Positions 1 through 9,171 of a DNA stretch of 64,000 nt are shown here, piece by piece (the first letter of the stretch is position 1; the number at the start of each line of letters is the position of its first letter). Origin of the DNA: Verrucomicrobiaceae bacterium (GTDB lineage Bacteria; Verrucomicrobiota; Verrucomicrobiia; Verrucomicrobiales; Verrucomicrobiaceae); contig JAIYDW010000094.1 of NCBI GenBank assembly GCA_027487315.1, positions 1 to 64,000 of the forward strand, written 5' to 3'. A program made the position numbers and the translations under genes. The notes under the pieces are model-generated. The model was not told the origin of the DNA, ran no database searches, and worked only from the letters and a program-made list of their open reading frames with translations.

Positions 1-414
1 CCCCGCAGGCAGACTCTGCCCCCCGCCAATCGAGGTGCTCTTCAACCGCAAAACGTCAGCCCAAAAATTGAAGTAATGTTGCTGATACCCAGGCGATGCC
101 AGCAACTGATCAATCAATTTGGCCCGCTTATCCGCCGCTGTATCCGCCAAAAACGCCTGCGTCTCCTTCAAAGAAGGAATCCTGCCCACCGTATCCAAAT
201 ACACCCGCCGCAAAAACACCTCGTCCGTCGCCCGCGCATTCGGCTGCAACTTCTGCTGCTCCAGCTTGGTCAGCACCAGCGCATCAATCTCCTTGGCACG
301 GCCCAAAGCATCCAAAGACTCAGCCTGGGCACATGCCCAAGCCAACAGTCCCAGGACTCCAACAGTCCAAACTTGGCGATTTCTAAGGAGGGGAGTGAAG
401 CAAGGATTCTTCAT
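1..414 (-). CDS. DUF1549 domain protein, 5' part only (runs off the left edge)
   Basis: This gene is absent from the ORF track because it has no stop inside the window. Reading the minus strand from the ATG at 414 gives 138 codons. A signal peptide of about 32 residues (MKNPC..., ending ACAQA) is followed by a segment with the DUF1549 (PSCyt2) pattern: an Arg-rich helix with FLRRVYLDTVGRIPS, a KRAKLIDQLLASPGY stretch, then W-ADVLRLKS. Full-length family members usually pair DUF1549 with DUF1553 and are abundant secreted proteins of unknown function in Planctomycetes and Verrucomicrobia. The gene diverges from the DUF3450/ExbB operon and shares its 252-bp intergenic region. The family call rests on my reading of the motif. 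Confidence 0.8.
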   Translation of the reverse strand, partial: MKNPCFTPLLRNRQVWTVGVLGLLAWACAQAESLDALGRAKEIDALVLTKLEQQKLQPNARATDEVFLRRVYLDTVGRIPSLKETQAFLADTAADKRAKLIDQLLASPGYQQHYFNFWADVLRLKSTSIGGGQSLPAG

Positions 415-666
415 ATTTTTCACGGTGCAATTCCCTTGGACGCTGACCCAAAGGCTTTGATTCACCCCTGAAACGTCAGATCGACCCCCCTCTTTCAGCT
501 TCTTTTACTGCCCATTTTTACCGGGATATGCTCCCGGACTAACGCACTCCCCAAGGGAGTCGGTGGCACCCACGGGCCGCCCTCCCTGCGCCCAATGTGA
601 CGTATTTGTCACAGTCGGCCATTTGCCCGTCGTTGAGGCTTTGCCAAGCTCACATGGGCTTTACTC
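415..666. promoter_or_regulatory. Divergent intergenic region between the DUF1549 gene and the Ton operon
   Basis: This 252-bp stretch separates two divergent starts and must hold promoters for both. The only clear structure is the palindrome at 596-613. The ORFs listed here in the track have no family features and look like noise. Confidence 0.5.
596..613. promoter_or_regulatory. Perfect palindrome TGTGAC-N6-GTCACA (candidate operator)
   Basis: Six-base arms TGTGAC and GTCACA flank GTATTT, 54 bp before the DUF3450 start. The same motif recurs in three other divergent intergenic regions (see findings). The arms resemble CRP-family half sites, but the spacing between TGTGA and TCACA is 8 rather than the usual 6, so the regulator is unknown. 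Confidence 0.55.
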
Positions 667-1458
667 ATGGCTTTTTACACCTCCAATTTCCTCTTGCTGT
701 GGCTATCGTTCACAGCCACGTCGGCATTCTCCCAGCTCCCAGCTGGAGAGACCCAGGGCAATGCTGCCTCAATTCAATCCAGTCGCGACACTCTCGCTCA
801 GTGGATCGAAACGCAGCGCATCATTTCCAGTGAAGAATCTTCCTGGCAAACCACCAAACTCGCTCTCGAAGGCAGAGTCGCCCTCGTCCAGCAGGAATTG
901 GATGACCTCAACAATAAGGTCTCTCAATCCAACAAGACCATCGCCGAGGAAGAAACACGCAAATCCAACCTCCAACGCGAACTCGACGCCGCCAAATCAT
1001 CCACTCAGTCTCTAATCGAAGCTGCCGGCCTAATGGAGGCTGAAATCATGAAGCTCAAAACCATCCTGCCAGACCCCATCCTCAAGAAGGTCCAAGCTCT
1101 CTACGAACGTATCCCGGAAGATCCCAACAGCACCAAAGTCTCACTCGCCGAGCGCTACCAAAACATCCTCGGCATTCTCAACGAGGCTGACAAAGCCAAC
1201 AACGAACTCATGGTCCTCTCCGAAGTTCGGGAAATTGCCGGTGCTTCTCCCACCGAGGTCGAGACCATCTATGTCGGCCTCGCTCAGGCTTATTTTGTCA
1301 ACGCTGACCGAAACTTCGCAGGCACAGGTCGCCCCGTAAACGGCAAATGGCAGTGGGAACGACTCGACGAAATCAGCACCGATGTCGCCGAAATGCTCAG
1401 CGTTATCAGCGCGAAAGGAAAACCTAAGTTCGTGCACCTGCCCATTCAGATTGACTAA
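667..1458 (+). CDS. DUF3450-like periplasmic coiled-coil protein of a Ton system
   Basis: The product is 263 aa, starting at an ATG that puts a signal peptide first (MAFYTSNFLLLWLSF..., cleaved near AFSQ). Residues about 45-130 are charged and heptad-like, predicting a long coiled coil. The C-terminal half is globular and ends KFVHLPIQID. The length, the layout and the position directly before exbB/exbD/tonB match DUF3450, a periplasmic protein encoded with TtpC-type Ton systems such as those of Vibrio. It probably helps the ExbB-like motor engage the outer membrane. It lies 4 bp before the next gene, so the two are likely co-transcribed. The family call is by context and pattern; the molecular function is not established. 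Confidence 0.75.
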   Translation: MAFYTSNFLLLWLSFTATSAFSQLPAGETQGNAASIQSSRDTLAQWIETQRIISSEESSWQTTKLALEGRVALVQQELDDLNNKVSQSNKTIAEEETRKSNLQRELDAAKSSTQSLIEAAGLMEAEIMKLKTILPDPILKKVQALYERIPEDPNSTKVSLAERYQNILGILNEADKANNELMVLSEVREIAGASPTEVETIYVGLAQAYFVNADRNFAGTGRPVNGKWQWERLDEISTDVAEMLSVISAKGKPKFVHLPIQID

Positions 1459-1462
1459 TTCG

Positions 1463-3115
1463 ATGAACCGAAATCCTCTCCTTCAACTCAGCCTGTTCGC
1501 AGCCTCACTCGTCGCAGTGACGCTGTCAACGCACTCCCATGCGCAGGCACCCGCAGCAGTCACCCCGCCACCCGCTGCCCAGACCTCCAAACTCCAATCA
1601 GCCGTCCAGGCGTCCCAGGACCGCCTCGAAAAAGCCAAACAAGAGTTGGCTGCCCTGCGCTCCAAAATCGAAGCCGATACCCTCCCCCTCGCCAACAAGC
1701 TCCAAGAAGTGGAGCAGAAACTCGGCACCACCCGCAACGATGTCCAAGGCGTCGACCGCGTGCTCTCCGGCAAACAACTCGAAAACACCAACCTCCAGTC
1801 CTCTGTCAAACTCAAAACCGAAGAAAACGCCTACCTCGCCAGCATCATGGACGAATTCGTCCGGGGCTTCGAAACGCGTTTGTTCAGCGGCGAACTGCCC
1901 CGCTACAAACCCATTCTCGAAGAAGCCAAATTGGTCATGACCAACCAGGAAATGAGTTCCAACGACAAATTCGCCCGTCAAATCGCCGCAGTCAAAGCCG
2001 CACTCGCCCGCCTTCAAGACATCGTCGGTGGCTCACGCTTCCCCGGCAAGGCTGTCGACTCCAAAGGCAACCTCATCGACGGCACCTTCGTCCTAGTCGG
2101 ACCCGCCAGCTACTTCGCCGCGAAGTTTGGCGACGTTTTCGGCTTGGCCATCCCCCAGCTTTCCTCGCCAAATCCCATCGTCCGAGCCTTCCCTGACCCA
2201 GGCTCCATCGGCGAACCCCATGAAAAAGTCATGCACTGGTTCGAGTCCAAATTCGGTTCCCACCAAGAGGAATCCCGCGCCGGCCTCAAAGAGGTCGTCG
2301 CTGCCACCCCAGGTTGGCTTCCAATCGACCCTTCAAAAGGCGCTGCTCTCAGGGACATGGTCGAAAAATTCAACATCATCGAGACCTTTATCCATGGTGG
2401 CTGGATCATGTGGCCCATCCTCGCTTCCTCCATCGCTGCCTTCACCGTCGTCCTCGAACGCGTCTTCTTCATCTTCAACGAGTCGCGCAAACGCAGCAGC
2501 AAGAAACTCGAGAAATTCTTCGCTCTCTGTGAAGCCAACGACATGGACGGTGCCGTGGCCGTCAGCAAAACGACCAAAGATTTCGTCGTGCGCGCCCTTG
2601 GCTACGCCCTCGAACACCGCGATACCTCCCTCCACAGCGCTCTGATCTATTCCTCCCAAACCGCGACCAAACGCTTCAATCGCGGTCTCGTCGTCCTGGA
2701 TACCGTCATCACCCTGGCCCCCATGCTCGGCCTCCTCGGAACCGTCACCGGGATGATGGGTTCATTCCAATCCATCAGTGGTGACAATGGCAACCCCACC
2801 GCCGTCATGGGCGGGATTTCCGAAGCTTTGATCGCCACCGCCGCCGGTCTCGGCATCGCGCTGATCTGTCTCCTCCCCTACAACTACCTCAACGCCAAAA
2901 TCGAAGAGGCCCAGAAAGACCTCGAAACAGCCACTGCTCGTCTCGAATTGCTCGTCCAAGTGTCCGAACAGGTCCGAAGACTGAAGGAAGCCCCACCCCC
3001 ATCAGGCGGTTCCACACCCCCTTCCCCCAGCCACTCCCATTCCCCTTCGGCCTCCACTGTGCCCAACGCCTCTCCAGACAAAGATCCCCCTCTCGGCCAG
3101 CCTTTGCCAGCCTGA
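1463..3115 (+). CDS. exbB: ExbB/TolQ-family proton channel with long periplasmic N-terminus (TtpC-like)
   Basis: I start this at the ATG at 1463 (550 aa), not the track start at 1382, because 1463 opens a signal peptide (MNRNPLLQLSLFAASLVAV..., cleaved after SHAQA) and avoids overlap with the DUF3450 gene. Residues about 40-110 form a coiled coil, as in TtpC. The MotA/TolQ/ExbB domain holds three membrane spans: about 308-330 (GGWIMWPILASSIAAFTVVL), 408-435 (LAPMLGLLGTVTGMMGSF) and 449-475 (EALIATAAGLGIALICLLPY). The C-terminal 45 residues are Pro/Ser-rich and unusual. With ExbD and TonB it should convert proton motive force into work at outer-membrane receptors. Classic ExbB is about 240 aa, so this long form is the three-part DUF3450/TtpC type. 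Confidence 0.9.
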   Translation: MNRNPLLQLSLFAASLVAVTLSTHSHAQAPAAVTPPPAAQTSKLQSAVQASQDRLEKAKQELAALRSKIEADTLPLANKLQEVEQKLGTTRNDVQGVDRVLSGKQLENTNLQSSVKLKTEENAYLASIMDEFVRGFETRLFSGELPRYKPILEEAKLVMTNQEMSSNDKFARQIAAVKAALARLQDIVGGSRFPGKAVDSKGNLIDGTFVLVGPASYFAAKFGDVFGLAIPQLSSPNPIVRAFPDPGSIGEPHEKVMHWFESKFGSHQEESRAGLKEVVAATPGWLPIDPSKGAALRDMVEKFNIIETFIHGGWIMWPILASSIAAFTVVLERVFFIFNESRKRSSKKLEKFFALCEANDMDGAVAVSKTTKDFVVRALGYALEHRDTSLHSALIYSSQTATKRFNRGLVVLDTVITLAPMLGLLGTVTGMMGSFQSISGDNGNPTAVMGGISEALIATAAGLGIALICLLPYNYLNAKIEEAQKDLETATARLELLVQVSEQVRRLKEAPPPSGGSTPPSPSHSHSPSASTVPNASPDKDPPLGQPLPA

Positions 3116-3168
3116 GCCTCACGTCTCTAAACCCTTTCTTACCCAAACTCTAACTCACACTATCCACT

Positions 3169-3585
3169 ATGGCAGGCGGCGGCGGCGGCAGAACAGCAGG
3201 CGGCAGGAAAAAGGCCAACATCCAGATCGTTCCTCTGATCGATGTGGTCTTCTTCCTGTTGGCCACCTTCATCATGTACACTTTGTCCATGTCCAAAAAC
3301 ATGGGCGTCAACGTCCAACTCCCAGGTTCCAGCACCTCTTCCAAACAAGCCAGTACCGAGGATGCCCTGACCATTTCCGTCCTGAAAAAAGGCGAGCTCT
3401 TTTTCAACAAGGACAAAATCACTATCCAACAGCTCCCCTTCCGCCTCCAGTCCTTCAAGGCCCAACACAAAGAACCCAAAGTCATCGTCAATTCGGATGA
3501 AGACGCCGAAATGCGCAATGTCATCAATGTCATCGATGAAGTCAAAGCGGCTGGCATCATGAAAGTCGGGTTCGCTACCAAATAG
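3169..3585 (+). CDS. exbD: ExbD/TolR-family biopolymer transport protein
   Basis: The product is 138 aa: a Gly/Lys-rich cytoplasmic tail, one membrane span (about 18-41) and a periplasmic domain. The essential channel aspartate of the family is present in IVPLIDVVFFLL at residue 25, the same position as in E. coli ExbD. It lies 53 bp after exbB and 6 bp before tonB. It is expected to form the stator with the upstream ExbB-like channel. The opening MAGGGGGRTAGGRKK is low-complexity but precedes the span as expected for a cytoplasmic tail. Confidence 0.93.
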   Translation: MAGGGGGRTAGGRKKANIQIVPLIDVVFFLLATFIMYTLSMSKNMGVNVQLPGSSTSSKQASTEDALTISVLKKGELFFNKDKITIQQLPFRLQSFKAQHKEPKVIVNSDEDAEMRNVINVIDEVKAAGIMKVGFATK

Positions 3586-3591
3586 ACCCCT

Positions 3592-4275
3592 ATGTTAAAG
3601 GCTCTTTTCTGGTTCTTCATCGCTCTGCTCGTACACGCAGCCTTCCTGCTCTTCGGCAAGGCTCTGCTTCCCCATAGCGAAAAACACGAGGAATTGAAAG
3701 TCACCGAGGTCGACCTCAGCGAAAACGTCAAAGAAGAAGACAAAGTCGAAGAAAAAGAGAAAGTGGACGAGCAAGTCGAGGCGCCTCCCGAACAAATGGT
3801 CGATGCCAAAATGTTCGAAGAACCCGCCAGCGCACCCGAAGCGCCTGCCGCCCTCTCCGCCATGAGCCTTTCCGACCTCGCTGGTGCCATGAGTGGTGCC
3901 ATGAGTGATTTCGGCGGCGCAGGCGGCATTACCTCCGGCGGTGTCATCGGCGGCACCGGCACCGGCACCCTCGGCAGCGCCATGGGCGCAGGCGCCATGG
4001 ATAGCATGGATGTCGACGAACGCCCCCGCGCCATGGGAGCTCCCAATATCAAGCTGCCCAGGGAATTGAAGGGCGCCTCCGGCAAAGTCATCGTCCGTTT
4101 GGTCGTCGACGAAAAAGGCAAGATCCAAAAACCCCAAGTCGAAACCTCCACCAACTCTGCCCTCAACCAAGCCGTCTTGGATGGCATCCTCTCCATGCGC
4201 TTCGAACCCGCCACTCGTGGCGGCAAGAAGGTCTCCTGCAAAGTGCGCCTTCCTATCGTCATCGGTGCCGCCTAG
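3592..4275 (+). CDS. tonB: TonB-family energy transducer
   Basis: The product is 227 aa. Residues 5-25 form the membrane anchor (LFWFFIALLVHAAFLLFGK), including the His typical of the TonB anchor. An acidic and Lys-rich linker follows (about 35-85, KEEDKVEEKEKVDEQ), then a Gly/Met/Ala-rich segment (95-135). The C-terminal domain, about 145-227, has the TonB fold signature (SGKVIVRLVVDEKGKIQKP, then ILSMRFEPATRGGKKVSCKV). The Gly-rich spacer replaces the Pro-rich spacer of enteric TonB. The likely partners are the ExbB/ExbD pair just upstream and, by proximity, the receptor gene at 6064-9171. Confidence 0.9.
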   Translation: MLKALFWFFIALLVHAAFLLFGKALLPHSEKHEELKVTEVDLSENVKEEDKVEEKEKVDEQVEAPPEQMVDAKMFEEPASAPEAPAALSAMSLSDLAGAMSGAMSDFGGAGGITSGGVIGGTGTGTLGSAMGAGAMDSMDVDERPRAMGAPNIKLPRELKGASGKVIVRLVVDEKGKIQKPQVETSTNSALNQAVLDGILSMRFEPATRGGKKVSCKVRLPIVIGAA

Positions 4276-4296
4276 CGAGATAACCTCCCCTCGATC

Positions 4297-5712
4297 ATGC
4301 TACGCTCTACTCCCTTTCTGATCGCTCTCGTTGGCGCCTCCCTGACCTCCATGTCAGCCGCTGATCAGCGCGCTTTCTACCCCGCCAATTACTTCAAATC
4401 CAAAGAGTTTCGGGACGCTTTCCTCGGCACTCTCGGTGTCAAAACCGATGTCGAACCCAAAATCAGCGATGAGGAGCAAAACTACCTCTCCCAAATCGAA
4501 CCCTTCCTTTCGGAAGATGCCGACGCCTGCATCCGCGCCTACCAAAAGCTAGTCACACCGGAAAGCACCGCTCGCTTCGAATACGAACTCGGTGTGATCT
4601 ATCTCCAAAAAGGCCAAATCGAAGAAGCCCGCGACTGGATGCTCAAGGCTGTCACCAAATTCGACAACTTCCTCCGCGCCCACACCAACCTGGGCATGCT
4701 CTACACCCGCCTCAACAAAACCCAGGAGGCCATCCCCCACATCACCAAGGCACTCGCCCTCGGCCAAACCAACGAGCAACTCTTCGGCATGCTCGCCTAC
4801 TGCCACCTCCAAAATGGCGATGCCCTCAGCGCTGAGTCCGCTTACCGCAACGCCATCATGCTCGGGCCTAAAACGCTCGACTGGAAAACAGGCCTCGCCC
4901 AGGCTCTTTTCGCCCAGCAAAAGGCCACCGAGGCCATCGCCCTCCTCGATGAATTGCTCAAACAGCAACCCGAGAAAGAGCTCTTCTGGTCCATGCAGGC
5001 CCTCGCCTACCTCGCCAATCAGCAACCCATGAAGGCTGCCCAAAATCTCGAGACTCTCGCGATGATGGACGCCGCCACCGCCAAGGACTACTCCACCTTG
5101 GCAGACATCTACCTCTCCGAATCCATTTACCCTCTCGCAGGCCAGGCCTACATCAGTTCCCTGACCGCCAAAAACGCCCCAGCCACCGCCGAAGCACCTC
5201 TCCGCTCGGCCGAAATGCTCGCCCAGCGAGCCGCCTACCCCCAGGCCCAGCAACTCCTCGACGCCATCGAAAAACATTTCACCGAGATGCCCCAAGGGGA
5301 TCACCTCAAGGCCCTCAAAATCCGCAGCCGCATCGCCACCGCCCTGGAGGCGACTGACCAGGCCGTCACCATCCTCAAAGAGGTCATCAAAACCGATCCG
5401 CTCGATGGCGAAGCCCTCCTCCTCCTCGCCAACCACTACCAATCCGAAGGTTCCCCTGAGGACCTCGTCCAATCGGTCTTCTACCTCGAGCGCGCCATCA
5501 AAGTCCCCTCCGTCGAAGCCGAGGCCGGCGTCCGCCTCGCCCAAGCCCTCGTCGTCAAATCCTCCACCGACCTCGACAAAGCCAAGAAAATCGAATCCCT
5601 CCAACGCGCCGTCGACCTCCTCAAACGCTCCCAAGACCTCAAAAAGCGCGAAAGCGTCGGCAAATACCTAGCCGACCTCGAAAAAGCCCTCCAAAAAACC
5701 AAGGGACTCTAA
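4297..5712 (+). CDS. Periplasmic TPR protein of the Ton operon
   Basis: The product is 471 aa with a signal peptide (MLRSTPFLIALVGASLTSMSAAD). From about residue 85 to the end it is built of TPR-like helical pairs, for example YELGVIYLQKGQIEEARDWM, AHTNLGMLYTRLNKTQEAI and YLERAIKVPSVEAEAGVRLA. It is the last gene of the operon, 21 bp after tonB. TPR proteins often follow the DUF3450/TtpC/ExbD/TonB set and are thought to bridge to the outer membrane or the receptor; that role is inferred here. No enzymatic motif is visible. Confidence 0.85.
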   Translation: MLRSTPFLIALVGASLTSMSAADQRAFYPANYFKSKEFRDAFLGTLGVKTDVEPKISDEEQNYLSQIEPFLSEDADACIRAYQKLVTPESTARFEYELGVIYLQKGQIEEARDWMLKAVTKFDNFLRAHTNLGMLYTRLNKTQEAIPHITKALALGQTNEQLFGMLAYCHLQNGDALSAESAYRNAIMLGPKTLDWKTGLAQALFAQQKATEAIALLDELLKQQPEKELFWSMQALAYLANQQPMKAAQNLETLAMMDAATAKDYSTLADIYLSESIYPLAGQAYISSLTAKNAPATAEAPLRSAEMLAQRAAYPQAQQLLDAIEKHFTEMPQGDHLKALKIRSRIATALEATDQAVTILKEVIKTDPLDGEALLLLANHYQSEGSPEDLVQSVFYLERAIKVPSVEAEAGVRLAQALVVKSSTDLDKAKKIESLQRAVDLLKRSQDLKKRESVGKYLADLEKALQKTKGL

Positions 5713-6063
5713 CCACCTCGCCGCAACGTCCAGCAGTTCGTTTGTAAAGTTTCACTAGTCCCCAGATCTTCCCTCACCTGAAGCGCCCAATTCCATCGCG
5801 CCTCTTCTCTCATTCAGGCTTCCCAAGTTCAAGGCCCCACAGCCCTTACCTAAAGCCGCTGCACAAAACCGCTGGGATCACAGCCGCTGTAACCAACCGG
5901 AAGTTGACCCAGATCTCCCGGCGGCTTGTCCGGCCACTCCTGGCAGCAAATCAGGCCCCTCTAACTTCGAAGTGCTGGTCTAAAAACTCGCCGCCCGACG
6001 CCATGACGACCCACATCGGCCAGGCGGGCTCCACGTTGAACCAACAGCATCCCCACCGTTCCT
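5713..6063. other. Convergent intergenic spacer, no gene seen
   Basis: This is 351 bp between the ends of the Ton operon and the TonB-dependent receptor gene. I found no RNA gene, tandem repeat or strong hairpin followed by a T-run. A few short CCGCTG words recur around 5855-5895 but form no convincing structure. Confidence 0.4.
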
Positions 6064-9000
6064 CTACCACTTCCCGGTAATGCTCACACTGTAAATCGTT
6101 CCCGCCTGCGTCACCGCAAAGGGCACCCCACTGGCAAACTCCCGCCTCCTCGGCTCATCCAGCAAGTTGCTCACCCGCACTCCAATCTCCCAGTTCTCAA
6201 AGACTTTCTTGGAAAGATAAGCGTCCACCGAGGTAAACGGCAGTTGGAAAATATCAGGAATCGTCTGCGCATTGACCCGCCCGCCCCCCGCATACAGAAG
6301 ACTCCCCGTCACGTTTAGCAAAATCCCAGCACTGGTGCCCAAGTCCTTATTGTCATAGGTGACACTAGCATTGAAAGTGTATTCAGGCTGTCCTTGCAGC
6401 GGCCGGTCTGTCGACAATCCAGCTTCCCGCCTCAACTGCTCGTTGAACGGGATCAGATCAACCTTGGAGGCAACATAGCCATAGTTCATGCCAAACGTCC
6501 AGTCACTCAAGACCGGAACAATCTCTCCGAGGTTTTTGAACGTCTCCACTTCAAAGCCAAACAAAGACGCCCCCACCTCATTCCGTGCCGTGTTGAACAA
6601 ACCCAAGTTCACCTGCTCGATGGGGTTCGCTATCGTCTTCGCAAAGAGATTCGCCGCCACCAAATCCCCACCTCCCAGATTCCATTCCCATCTTACATCG
6701 TAGTTGACCACATCTGACATGTTCAGAAGCACGTTCCCGATGAAAATGTCGCCGCTAGAGGGCTCGCGGGAAAACACTGGCGCAATCTCCTTGAAGTTCG
6801 GCCGGGCGACCGTTCGGGTGATGGCAGTTCGCAGGTACATGTCGTCTGCTAGAGTCCATTTGACTCCCAGCGCCGGCAGCAAGTCCGTCCTCACAATGGA
6901 AGGATTGGCAAGTTGTTCAGGAGGGTAAGGCTCTCCAGTGATCGGATCATTCAAAAGCAAAAGCCCAGCCCCTTGGCTCGGATCTAGCAAGTTGATTCCC
7001 GGAACGGCAAATCGAATATCCGTGTGCTCCACTCGCCCCCCAGCAACCACTTCCAAATCATCAGACAAATTAAACACCGCCGCCGCATGCGCTGCAGGAA
7101 TCGTTTGTGAAGCCGTATACTCTTCCCTGACAGGCAGTACCCGGCCCCGCGTCAAAAAGATGTTGTCAATTCTCAAGAATCGATCCGGTAACGCCGGAAA
7201 CGGCGGCGAGGGTGGCACTCCCGGCTGAAACACAGAGGTCTGATCAGAAAGATCCCCGCTCCCGATCTGATCCGCGATCGTGAGATTCTCCCTGTCATTT
7301 GGACTCACCCCCACCGGAGCTTGCAAAGACCCGGTCGAATTCAGCAAATACTCAAAGTTTTCGCTCAAATACTCACGATCTGTCCTGTCAAACGCCGCCC
7401 CAAACTTGATCTTCGTCCTATCTTCATCATCAGGCCCGCCTCCAATCGGCAGTTCCACATCTAACGCAAGGTAGTAGCTCTTATCATCGGAGCGTCGCCA
7501 GACCCTCTCATTGTCCGGAGGTGCCGGATCACCTGCGGCAATAACATTCCCCAAGTCGAAGTCATAAGCATTGAAGGTCTTCCTCAAATCCGGCTGGTCC
7601 TGGTAAGAAGTGCTAAAAGCCGCAACCCAGTTCGTCTTGATGTCGCCCAATTCGGGAAACCGATGCTCTCCCGCCAGTTGCCAGGTTTGCAAATACCGCT
7701 GCGTGTAGCCAAGTGCTTCCCGAAAGATGATCCGCTGCTCCTGTTGCACCGGGATTCCATTGTTCAGAGTGTTCAGGTTGTCATTTTCGCCCAACGCAAA
7801 TACCGCCTCATCCTCCGCGGCAAGATTGGTGAAATAGGTCAAACCGATAGTGTCGTCATCCCATTCAATCGAGGCACTGATCAAACCACCCGCCAAAAGC
7901 CCCTCCTGTCCCCGGCTGTAATCCTCAAAATAAGTCGACCCAATCGACAAGTCCACCGGACTCACCTGCGCCCGGCCTCTCGTTCCTTCCTCCAGGGTAT
8001 ACCGCTTCGCATACGTGATGCCGCCCACAATCCCTAACTCACCTCCAAGAAAATCGGGCACCCGGGTCCCTCCCAGCGCAGTCACCGAAAAATTCTCCGG
8101 TGCCTTCCTCGTCGTAACCCCTGTACCCCGGCCAAACAACAACTCGGCGGCCCTCAGACGATTCCCAGACGAAACCCGGTTCACGTCATCCTGTGGGTTC
8201 ACCGATGGGTCGGTGTAGGAGAAGGTGCTGGGATCAAATGGAAGATCGGCTGCGTCAAATTGCTTCAGCTCATTTGGCAAACTCCTCTCCCTGGATGTTC
8301 CCAGCATCCCTGTTCCAGCTCCACGATACGAAAGAAATTTTTCGCTCCCCGTGGTTCGCGTATTGAAAGCATTGGAGACTGAAAAATTGAAAAATGGCTC
8401 ATCAGGTAGCCTTTTGGTGACCACATTTAACGAGCCCCCCGTCGCCTCCCCAGGCATCCACGGCACAAATGTCTTCGAACTCACCAGCGTCTCCACCAGT
8501 CCAGTCGGGAAAATGTCGATGTTCACCGCCCGACGGTCGGGGTCAGAACTCGGAATCCGCGCCCCGTTCAGTAGCACCACATTATACCGGTCACTCAACC
8601 CCCGCACCACCACATACCGACTGTCCACCACCGCCGTGCTCGTCAATCGTTTCGCCGCCGATCCAATATCTCCCCCCGATCCTGATGCCTTTAACAAACT
8701 CGGCGCCACCGCCTGGGCAAACGACTGCACCGGCGCCCCAATCTCAACCGGCCCCACCGTCAACTCTTCCTCCTCGATCGTCGACACCACAAACTCATCC
8801 AACTCCACCACCTCCGCCGTCAATTGAATCTCCGTCTCTTGCACGGCACCAGCAGACACGACCACACCCGATACCGCTCCCCGAATGTACCCCTCCTTAG
8901 AGGCAACAATCCGGTAAACTCCAGCCTCCAACTCATTCGCAAAGAACCGCCCCTCCGAATCGGTCACCAGCGCCTTCCCCCCGGGCTCCAACGCTACCGA

Positions 9001-9171
9001 CGCTCCAGACACCGGAACAAAGAAATCCGCGTCCTTCACCATTCCGCGAATCCCCCCCTGCTGCGCACAAACATCCGTCGCCATCCAGGCAAAGGCCAGC
9101 ACTGCCCATCGCAGGCACCAAATGGCTCCCCGTTTCAAACTTGTCTTTTCGCTGTCTCTCATTCCACTCAT
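6064..9171 (-). CDS. TonB-dependent receptor with N-terminal carboxypeptidase-regulatory-like domain (Oar-like)
   Basis: The product is 1035 aa with a signal peptide of about 37 residues (ending VCAQ). Residues about 38-112 form a CarboxypepD_reg-like beta domain (GIRGMVKDADFFVPVSGASV). A TonB-box-like stretch EVVELDEFVV follows at about 115, then the plug domain (about 140-265, with VVVRGLSDRYNVVLLNGARI and GEATGGSLNVVTKR), then a beta-barrel to an aromatic end (SITGKW). This layout matches Oar-type receptors. The start overlaps the preceding TPR gene by ATGA, implying translational coupling. The substrate is unknown: no riboswitch or metal-uptake gene is nearby, and the upstream genes encode surface proteins. 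Oar-like receptors can also serve protein export, so uptake should not be assumed. Confidence 0.92.
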   Translation of the reverse strand: MSGMRDSEKTSLKRGAIWCLRWAVLAFAWMATDVCAQQGGIRGMVKDADFFVPVSGASVALEPGGKALVTDSEGRFFANELEAGVYRIVASKEGYIRGAVSGVVVSAGAVQETEIQLTAEVVELDEFVVSTIEEEELTVGPVEIGAPVQSFAQAVAPSLLKASGSGGDIGSAAKRLTSTAVVDSRYVVVRGLSDRYNVVLLNGARIPSSDPDRRAVNIDIFPTGLVETLVSSKTFVPWMPGEATGGSLNVVTKRLPDEPFFNFSVSNAFNTRTTGSEKFLSYRGAGTGMLGTSRERSLPNELKQFDAADLPFDPSTFSYTDPSVNPQDDVNRVSSGNRLRAAELLFGRGTGVTTRKAPENFSVTALGGTRVPDFLGGELGIVGGITYAKRYTLEEGTRGRAQVSPVDLSIGSTYFEDYSRGQEGLLAGGLISASIEWDDDTIGLTYFTNLAAEDEAVFALGENDNLNTLNNGIPVQQEQRIIFREALGYTQRYLQTWQLAGEHRFPELGDIKTNWVAAFSTSYQDQPDLRKTFNAYDFDLGNVIAAGDPAPPDNERVWRRSDDKSYYLALDVELPIGGGPDDEDRTKIKFGAAFDRTDREYLSENFEYLLNSTGSLQAPVGVSPNDRENLTIADQIGSGDLSDQTSVFQPGVPPSPPFPALPDRFLRIDNIFLTRGRVLPVREEYTASQTIPAAHAAAVFNLSDDLEVVAGGRVEHTDIRFAVPGINLLDPSQGAGLLLLNDPITGEPYPPEQLANPSIVRTDLLPALGVKWTLADDMYLRTAITRTVARPNFKEIAPVFSREPSSGDIFIGNVLLNMSDVVNYDVRWEWNLGGGDLVAANLFAKTIANPIEQVNLGLFNTARNEVGASLFGFEVETFKNLGEIVPVLSDWTFGMNYGYVASKVDLIPFNEQLRREAGLSTDRPLQGQPEYTFNASVTYDNKDLGTSAGILLNVTGSLLYAGGGRVNAQTIPDIFQLPFTSVDAYLSKKVFENWEIGVRVSNLLDEPRRREFASGVPFAVTQAGTIYSVSITGKW

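Noticed and set aside
76-471. Plus-strand ORFs at the left edge (131, 96, 113 aa)
   Set aside because: They are shadows of the truncated DUF1549 gene on the minus strand, which the track could not list.
4549-5634. 361-aa minus-strand ORF
   Set aside because: Antisense shadow of the TPR gene, low-complexity Gly/Glu/Phe composition.
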